Shown here in pieces: positions 1 through 9,600 of a stretch of 64,000 nucleotides of DNA. Numbering within the stretch: the stretch's first letter is position 1; each line of letters begins with the position of its first letter. Below the pieces are notes generated by a model. The model was not told the origin of the DNA. It ran no database searches and worked only from the letters and a program-made list of their open reading frames with translations. The stretch spans positions 23,770,501 through 23,834,500 of the forward strand of contig NC_091094.1 in assembly GCF_024713975.1 (NCBI RefSeq), given 5' to 3'. The position numbers were made by a program, and so were the translations under genes. Source of the stretch: Paralichthys olivaceus. Its lineage: Eukaryota > Chordata > Actinopteri > Pleuronectiformes > Paralichthyidae.

Positions 1-123
1 CTGAGCACTCGGATCTGCTGGTAATCTCTTAAGGCTCTGAATGAAATGGAAGGGGGTGTAAAGGATTTGAGGATAGAGGACTTTGTCAACCAAGGCTAAG
101 TGCTGCTCATGAGGAGCTGCCTC

Positions 124-125
<2 letters not shown>

Positions 126-172
<47 letters not shown>
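126..172. repeat. (CA)n microsatellite
   Basis: About 23 uninterrupted CA units. On the minus strand it is a (GT)n tract starting four bases inside the intron after the shq1 exon at 177-334. Confidence 0.97.
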
Positions 173-176
<4 letters not shown>

Positions 177-177
<1 letters not shown>

Positions 178-334
178 TTGTGCTCTCCCTCTGTAGAGCG
201 TACTTCATAGCAATAAGCCAGCAGGACGTCCGCGAGGCCGAGCCACGCTTGGTGACGGGACGTCTTGTCCAGCAGGAAGGAGCGGTTGGTGAATTTTCTC
301 AGCTGCTCCTTCTCGTCATCAGTGAATGATACAG
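177..334 (-). CDS. shq1: shq1 coding exon 7 (last one in the window)
   Basis: The acceptor reads gtgcag before ctgta, and the donor is cacaat|gtgagtg. The exon is 158 nt and ends in phase 0. It encodes the start of the SHQ1-specific helical domain, including [13 protein letters not shown] and LLAYCYE. The donor runs directly into a (GT)n microsatellite. Confidence 0.93.
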
Positions 335-1435
335 CTGCACGAGGACAAGGATTTTACAGTTAGATGTGAAGTTTAAAGTCACCATAAGTCTTACCGGTAT
401 AATTTGGTAGGTCACACACTGCGAAGGAATATGTGTATACCATCGTTCAAAGCCATAAGCCATTTTCATGAACTACAGAGAGTGTCTGCACATGTCCGTC
501 ACATATGAACGATGCAGCAGGAGATTCTCCGATCAGATGCATTCACAACAACACAAAGTGTTCAGGTGAGGGGGTGGCGCCTGAGTAGAGCAGAGGAGGC
601 TGGACATAATGTATAAATTCTGCTCAGGAGATCACATGTTATGGTTTACTGCACATTTTGGCCCTCTATCACCAAAAACTTTGGAATCTTGTTCTCTTTC
701 CAAGTTAACATCTTCGTCAGTGTCCTCTACTTGTATGTCTCCTTTATTTCAGCCTCAGATATTTGTATCCTTTTTGTTTTTTTCAGTTTTGCGCCCACAC
801 GCTCACTGTGGATTCTCTGTATAATCTCCTGCTGTATTCTCACATGGGCTTGGACTTGGACATTTCAAAAGGGGGATGGCACGAGAAATGCCTCTAAATT
901 TCTGCCCGTACTGACTTTGACATTAGTTTGCACATACAGGAGGAGCTGTATGTGAAAATGCATCATTTAAACACACCTTTTAGCCACAAGGTAGAAAAAT
1001 AAAATAATGACTGAAACCAACATGTATGAAGATGAATGACACAGAGTTGCATTATAACACTAATAGAATAAAAGAAGCTTAATAAAGTGGCTGCATAAAA
1101 ATTACATCCATACTGAGTGAATGTGAAAATGCATGATCCTGGGAAATAAGTGATACATCCAGAGAAGCGATAATTTTCAAGTCACAGCAGAAATGTATGA
1201 GTCCCAGTATAGAGCTACCTTACCAGATGTTTCCCCTGATGTACCGTTTTTGTGTGTGTGTGTGTTCCTAGTGAATTCAACATGAACAATGCTGCAAAAC
1301 CTCTCACTGACATTTGTGTTCTCACATACAGCCCCTCTGGAGAATTTACGGAGATTCTCTTAAATTCAGAGCATGTCTGAAAGCAGCTAATGTAAGTCAA
1401 TGTATTGTCCTCTGCAGTCATGGAGACATGTGGGA

Positions 1436-1511
<76 letters not shown>

Positions 1512-4500
1512 CTGTGTGGGGGGGTGGCAGCATAAAAGGAAAAGGAAGAGGAGACTTGGCCATTTTCCTACAGTTAATCTGTTTCCACTGTTGGCTGATG
1601 AACTGTTTTTCTGGAGCAGTTGGGGGCAAAGAGCCTTGTTAAAGGGCACCTGACTGAGCCTGATAAGCAGTAGAAGCAAAATACGCCAAATACTCCTACA
1701 GGAAATTCACAAAATTAGTAAATCCAGTCTCATCTATGTGTTTGACAGCTCTGCTTTAAGAAAACACACAGCTCCATCATATGAAAATATCTCAAAACCA
1801 CTGCTTCCCTGCTCACTGCAAAGTCACTAACTGTTGCCTTTTGAAAGAGACATCTGCTTAATGGGGATTTGTGGCAAGCCTAATGGAGCGACACAAACAG
1901 ACTTCAATCCCATTTAAGCTATCTGCAGCGTTCAGTGCTGAAAGGTGCACTGAATGTCTGCAGGAACATGCTGTAACTCAGCTGTTTTCATCCTTTCACC
2001 CAGCACCTTATGAAATAGCTGAAAGCATTTCCTCTCTCTGCACGAGGAGAGGAGACTCTGCACTGAGCCCCCGGTGAGCAAGACACACGTGTATTGGCTG
2101 GAGCATGAACACAAATACACAAGCTCACACACACACACAGCACTTTTAAACGATCTCTCTGGCTGCAGCGGTAACTTGGCTCTGTTGGGAAGGAGATTCC
2201 CGCTGCATTACGTCAGTTTCTAGCTCCCGAGTCTCTCAACGCTGCAGCGGGAGAGCAGAGTTTGAGGAGAAGACACAGACAGACGCACACATCCCCACAC
2301 CCACATCTGCAGGCTTTGTTCTTCCAACAAATGCAAAGACACATAGATTGAGAGAGGGGATGAAAATGTAATATAAAACCCAGTGGTGTAATGCGTAAAC
2401 GTGCAGAGTCACAAGCATCAGATAAGCAAGACCATGTGCACAGATTGTCCCTCAGCACGCACACACAGACACACACTTAATTACTTCTGAGGACATTACA
2501 TTGACTTATATTGATTTCCTGGAAAACTAACCCTAACCCTTCATTTAAACCAGAACTTAACCCAACCTTTACCTTACCCTAAACTTAACCCCAAACCAAA
2601 CTGTTACCCTAACCTTAAACAAAATCTAACCTAACAGTAGCCTCAACCTAAACCTTAAACATGTCTTCACCTTAAATTCTAATGATAAGGTTATGATAAC
2701 TCACATAAGTGACTATGTGAACAGATTTAGGTCCAAACAACAATAGTAATAACTGGACAACACACACAGAAATGCATGGATGCACAAGTGCTTTAAGATA
2801 AAAAAAAAAAAAGGAGAAAAGATTGATGTACAATACAAATATTGACAAAAGAAAATGTATTAAGGGTTCCTTGTTCACACAGAAAGGATCCTAGAGATTT
2901 GAGCAGTACAAGTGCCATCTGTGCTGGAGAAATTATGTTGCACAACACACTCAGATTCAGTAATTAAAAACAACAACTAGAGGGAAAATCGAAATTGAAA
3001 CAGAGCACGCACCCTCTTGCGAGTTGGACACAGCAGCCACACGATGCTGATATATTTTCTATTAACTCTGGAGCCAATGCAGCGAGGTGAGGTGAGGTGA
3101 GCAGAGCTGATAGATGTGCCCAACACCACGTTCATTCGTCTCCTCCACGCAGCCAATCAATTCTAGCAGACATTAGCACAGTGGATGCGGACCTCTCCTG
3201 CTTGCAAATTAATTTCTGACCTAATTCCTCCAGTCAGGGCAGTCTGGCTCGTCAATGCTCTCTACAGGTCCAGATGGTCTGGTGGCATGAGGAAATATGC
3301 TTCGTGAAAATACTGCTGAGGGTTGGAAAAACGCTCCCAGAATTTCGCAAATGCATCATATGACCTTGGATGGCGGATACGGTTAATTTTGTGCATGCAC
3401 ACGCTGTGATCATTTCAAGCATAAATCAAAGGGGTACTTAATAGCCATTTTTGGACATGACCTGCGGGTAAAAGGCAGAGAATTGACTACAGAGTTTACC
3501 CAGAGTTTTCCTTTCACACGTGAACACCAGAGCAGGAGGTTTTGTGCACAGACGCGTTCACATCAGCAACAAATCTGCTGCATTATTCAGGTGGGAGTTG
3601 CAGCAGCCAGATGCAGCAGATAGAAGCAGGAAGTGACGTATTAACACTGCTGCTTAAGATATTGTTTACAGCACCCCAACGCCGTTGTAAGCTCTTATCA
3701 CCACAAACTCTATTTATGTCTACGTCTGCATCTCTTATGTGTGTCACCTCTTTTTCACCGGATGATCATCTTCCATCATGCTACAAAGTATTTACTCTAA
3801 TATCTGACGCTTCCCATTACACACGGCATCAATTGCACTTCTGTCCATCCTGGGAGAGGGATCCCTCACATGTGGCTCTCTGAGGTTTTCTAAGTTCTGT
3901 TTCCCCTGTTGGCAGGTTTTTTTTGGTGGTTTGTTCTGACTTGTTGAGGGTTGAGGGCAGAGGATGTCACACCTTATTAAAGCCCTATGAGACAAATTGT
4001 GATTTGTGAATATGGGCTATACAAATACAATTTGATTGATTGATGATGATATTTTATCATTTTTACGTCGGTCGTGTATTATCTTCACCCCCCCCCCCAC
4101 ACTTGCTCACGGTGAATCCAGCGGTGGATCCCCTGCTGTGTTCACACATCAGCTCCTCCTGGAATTCTACGGACTTTCTTCGTGGAGGCCAGGTGGAGAA
4201 AGTCCGTAGAAACACATTCAACACTGCAGAGTCCAGCGCATGTTTGAAAGCATCTAATGACAAAAAACACAATCTGCTAAAATGTGCACAGAAGACGATC
4301 TTCGTCAGAGGTCAGATTTCTAAAACTCAGCCATAACAAAGTGGAGCAGTTAGAGAGACGGAGCTGTCAGGACCATTTAGCCTGAACCAGCGTGTGAATG
4401 CAGGCCTCCAGTGGGCAGCTGCGGCCTGTCAGTGTGCCGGCCCCCAACACTGGAGAGCACAAAGGGGCCACTTTCTACTTCATTAGCACTTGTGACCACA

Positions 4501-6620
4501 TCCATCTGTCAGGTGACATATATATCAGACTTTGCAGAAGCGAAGGACAGGAGGAAAAAAGCCTAAAAACCCACATGAGAGGAGGGAAGTTTTAGTCCTC
4601 CATTTTAAATATATGACAAACAGTTAAACTCACAAGCAAGCCTTTAAGATTTGATGGCAAGCCGCTTAAATCTCCTGACCGATGCCATTCTTCACACTCA
4701 GCTGAGGCTAATGCTATTCCACTTGTCAATCAAGCCATTAAGTTTAATTTGGCCCATTTATCTACGCCCGCGTTCCCGACCGACGCACTCAGTCTTAGAA
4801 TGCGGAATGAGGCGAAGGAGCCGCCGGGGATACTGGGAAGCGCAATGTTCTTCGGAGGCTAAACTCAAGAGTGCGGCTAATGGCCTTTGCTTTGCTGACT
4901 GATGGCTGCTCGTCAGCGGTCGGGGGCTGGCGGAAACGCGACCGGTCTCGCTCCCTTCTGCGATAATGCTATCTGTTTAATCTAAATCCTCTCTCAAGCG
5001 TACGGCACCCATGCACTGCACATAAGCTGTGGCTGTGAGCCCTGTGCTCACTTTAACAGTGGAAGTGCTGGAATTAGCAGGCTGTTAGAGGAGCGGGATG
5101 GCACAATTAAATAGACTCTTGCAGCGCAGAGGCCTCACGCTCCTCTACAAGAGGCTGAACGGAGAAATGAAGCTGGGAGGCTCGAGCCAACAAGCAACAT
5201 ATTTCAGTCTGAGTAAATGAGCCATAGGTATTGATATAGACAGGAAATGACTTGCAAAAAGAAAAAAAACATTTTGGGGAAAATTGCAGTAAGTGCAAGA
5301 AGGTAGAAATATGAACTGCTTTTGATTTGCCTCTCACTCATCAGTTGTGGGTGTTGGTCAACGGGCAGCAGGGAAATGCAGTGATTAGCGAAGGTTTAAG
5401 TTCAATCTCTCCTAATGCGAGTGTCTTTGCTGGTGGAAGAGCCCTGAGGCTGTTTGTCGGGGGAGGGCAGCTTTAGCCGACGAGCTGAGCTCTGACCTTC
5501 CTCTGGTACGGGGCAGTAAAAAGACTCATGTGTCCTTTGGGGATTAATATATTGTCAGAGGACAATGTCAGGGCCTGACATAGATCAAGCTCAGCCAACA
5601 CTTTCCCATTTAGAACTCCCTCTCTTGTACAGTTTTTCCTATTCATATGACTGAAGGAGGATTTGGAGGTTTGAAGGGTTGGTATACAGGGAGGTAATAA
5701 AATGTTTGATAAGCAGTATTTCAATTTGATCAATAAACAAACAATGCATGATTGCACTTTCATTTTTTGCAACTTCATGCCCCCTTCTGGTAGCCTCTAG
5801 TCACTGCTCATTTAATTGCTTGAAAATCCAATGATCCACAAGAACGTGATGTGTGATATGTTTTTTATATGATTGTGGTTAAAAGTGAATATTCCCATGT
5901 GTTCTGCCCATGTTTACTGTGCTCCAATGATTCTAAGTGTTTTCTAACCATTGAATTGTGATCAATTACAGAAGTTGATGTCCAGTTGAGGCACATTTGT
6001 CTGAGGTAAAAGCAGATCCCACGGATAATGATTTTCCTCTTTTGTTCATACCAAATTATACAATTATAATTAATGAGATTATATCAAATAAATGAGGTCG
6101 TGACTGCTCAGATTACTCCTGTGAATCTTTGGAGGGGGAGGTAAAACTTTTATGCTTCATATGAACTCATTAAAGTCACGTCTACTCTACCAACTACAAC
6201 CACATTCTGCCACTTATCTTCAGCCACATGCATCAGTAATAACAAACTAATTATATTATATGAAATAAATTACAATTGTCACAGGGACTTTCTCTGCTAC
6301 CTTGAGTACATTCTGCTGACAAAACTTTACTGTACATTTTCTTCTCCTGTTCGCTTATTTTACATCTGTGCACTGGAAACATTTAATAGAAAATACATAC
6401 TTGTGTAACCTTTGTTAAGGAGCTAACCCTGAGATTGATTCTAGCAGCACAATTAAGATAAAACAATCGATCAATTAAATGTTTAAAGATTATAATGGCA
6501 TTAGTTGAACTCACCAGCGTCTCCATCCTGCACCGTAGAAGGACTCATCTTTGTCCACCATGGTTTAAACTCCAGCAGTCCCTTTATTTCATCGTCCTCA
6601 AACAAATCAGCACTGCAATG

Positions 6621-6659
<39 letters not shown>

Positions 6660-9600
6660 AAAAACACAGCTCCATGTATTCAGTAGAGTCAGAGGTTTTT
6701 TTTCTTGGATAAACTCACAGGTAGTGGTCAGTTGAAAAGGCAGATGCTTCTGCCTCCAGCCTCGCCTGCCTCCTCTCTGCTGCTGTTGTTCCCTCTGGGT
6801 TCTTGATATCGATCACATCGCTGAGCTCCTCCTGTCAGAACGTTCACAGCATTAATGGCCATGTGGTGTGTGTATGAGCAGAGTTTGTCTAATCTCATTC
6901 AGAAACAGATGGTACCTGTAATCTGGCAAACACTCCAGACCTCTGGTTGGCAAAGCCATATTTCTGCTGGGCTCTCAGTTCCTCCTCGGAGCTCTCTGTG
7001 TACACCTCCTGCTCAACCTGCCAGTCAAATTCTTCTTCATCCTCCTCCTCCTCTTCATCGTCTCTGACACTTTCACTGCATCCTTTAAAAATGTTCAGAA
7101 GGTATCTATCATTGGTTCTAGTTTAATACTGCTTCATTCTTCACATTTTTCCTTATGTATGAATTCCAATTAATGACTTTCAGTTAATAAACAAGTTAAA
7201 CCAGTGTATGAAATTGACTTACCTGAGCTTAAATCTTCCACCAACGGTTTTGCTGAGCGGGAGCCCTTCGGTGCGAGGAGACTCGTCAGCATCTGAAGTC
7301 CTTCAAAGTTTTCCCCAGATGTCTCCTTTGGAACCCGAAGAGTGAAAAGACCTGCAGTGAGATGGGACATGCAGGGAAACGTTTTTAACATTACAAAGCT
7401 CCTGTTTACTGTACAACTCAGGTTTCTGTTATTTCATACACACATGGTGTATGTTCAACCTAAATGAAAGACATCTTAAAAGGTAGTTTTAATGCAGAAT
7501 ATAATTTAATCTAATACTAGTTCACCATCATACCAGTTAAATGCAGGTACAATGGAAAACCAGTAGGGACAATATTGCAGAGAATTATTTATTATAACTA
7601 AATTTCCCAGTACCTTTGAGCACTATACATGTATTTGTCATTTCTGATGGAAAAATAAAATGAATGATACTATACATATTAAAATGATGAATGAAACAAG
7701 GCTTTTGCTAAAATCAAAACTTGACCAGTAAGAGACAATGATCTGTGAAGTAACTGTAGCTTGCAGTGGTGACAGTGTTTGCTTCACATCTGGTGGTGCT
7801 GACTGAATCTTCACATACAATGGTCCATTTACAGCAGCGTGGCTTCTCCTTACAGACCACAATTACTTGAAAACATTTTATGACTAAAACCATTGCAGAG
7901 AGCAGAAGGCTGTGGTCCTCAATTCAGATTTGCTCTCCATCCCCAAACACCAAACTGAGCCGTCTGTGTCGCAGCCCCCACCCTCTGGAAACCTGCCAAA
8001 ATATGCAATGCTGCATCTCTGAACTGCTTCAAAAACCTCCTCAAGCACCACCTGTTCACTAAGGCCTTTGGCCTCAGTCAATGCTCCACCCTTTTTGTTT
8101 GAATGAATAGAACATGAGAAATACATGAAGCCATTGACACCAACTTTACTAAACTACTCATTTAAACCCTAAAGAGAACATTTGACCTTCTGACAAATCC
8201 CACATTTGAATTTGAAAATAAATCTATCTTTATTACAAGCAGCAGCAGATAAATCAGGCCACCTACATGTGCAATACTACAAAAAATTAAGCCCTTGCTA
8301 TTAAAACTGAAGAGATGAATAAAAATGATTTGCCTGCGCCACACCGATAATCTGATGGTCGCCTAAAGACCTCATAAAATTTCAATGCACCCAAGTGTTA
8401 AAGCTTACAAGCACTTTACGATAGAAGCTGACTAAGTGCTTGAGTTGCAGGTCTTGCAGAATGGGGCGCCTGGAAGACAGATCTTAATGATTGCTCATTA
8501 TAAGTCTAAACAAGGACACTCATTAGCAGCGCTTTATTAGCAGATGTTAAAGGCTTATTTAGACACAGTGTGTTAACTGGGGCCATGCTGACAGACGGGC
8601 GACGAGGTGTCAGAGTCCATAAGGCAGACGTCTCCATAAAGACAACTTCATTACAACTGATTAAGGGGAGGGAGATCAAAGTGACAGAGAGTAATGTAAA
8701 GACAATAGAGAACATCATGCCAATAGTCATTATCATGTTTCATTTGATGGTTATATGTTTAAACAAAATTCTGTGTGAGCTGCCTGTCATTGTCACAGTG
8801 AAGAGAGAGAGTAGAGACAGCCTGCAGGCTATAATAATTATGACATTACAGAAGGTTCCAGCAGCTCCTTAAATGGGATGAGATGATCAGTGGGTTCATT
8901 TACTCGGGCTGATTGACTCAAGTACAAACTAAAGACTCCCTGGGGATCAATCACTGACTGCTATTACAGCCATGCTTCTGGTCCTGCAGAAGTGTCTGAC
9001 TGGTCACTATTAACATACAAGCAAAAATCAGCCATATTTTTAGAACAAACTGTGCTGCGTGAATGTGTATGGATTCTAATTTTCACCAGATATATAGGTT
9101 ACTTATAATCTGTTGGTTGGCGTTTAAATGCTTTGTAACTCACACACCTGCTCTTTCACACATACCAGTGGCAGGTCACATTCACACAGGGCCGCCGAGC
9201 CGACCACGTGCATCATGCACCATGTGTAGAGCACCAAGCGCCGGAGGGAGCATCACAATTATGATTATCATCATAATTGTCACAATCACTCAAAATGATG
9301 AATTGACGAGTGATTGAGAATCAGCAGCGACACTGCGGTGTGGCCCAGGCATCAGAATGTTGCTTGGGTGTTGCTTAGCAACCGACACTGCCCGTGGCAC
9401 TGTGTGGTCTGAACCTGGAGAGCTGTGCAGACGGGCGGGGTGGTGCTGTGGCCAGGCTGCGCGCACTCTGGCTGGGCCACAGGTCCCTGCCCCGGCTGTG
9501 TGAGCTCCACCTCCAGAAGGAGAGCTGTGCAGGTGGCCTGGGTGATGCTACAGTCTAGTAATGGGAAACACTGCACTTCCTCATCATGTCACTTCTGCAA

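Larger units (their letters stand above)
335..6514 (-). other. shq1 intron (6.2 kb)
   Basis: No coding exon was recognised here. It holds several copies of an unclassified repeat family, two (TG)n tracts, a telomere-like degenerate repeat, a LINE-type 3' tail and a 15-bp perfect hairpin, each listed separately. The stretch 4625-5060 is repeat-poor with homeodomain-like TAAT motifs and may be regulatory, but composition alone cannot show that. Confidence 0.7.

Noticed and set aside
1215..1679. 154-aa minus-strand frame with a His-Thr run, and plus-strand Cys-Val frames
   Set aside because: They are translations of the (TG)n microsatellite at 1439-1508; nothing outside it looks coding.
2482..2670. 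Interstitial telomere
   Set aside because: Units vary (ccctaa, ccttaa, cctaac) and are broken by unrelated bases; no run of perfect TTAGGG units.
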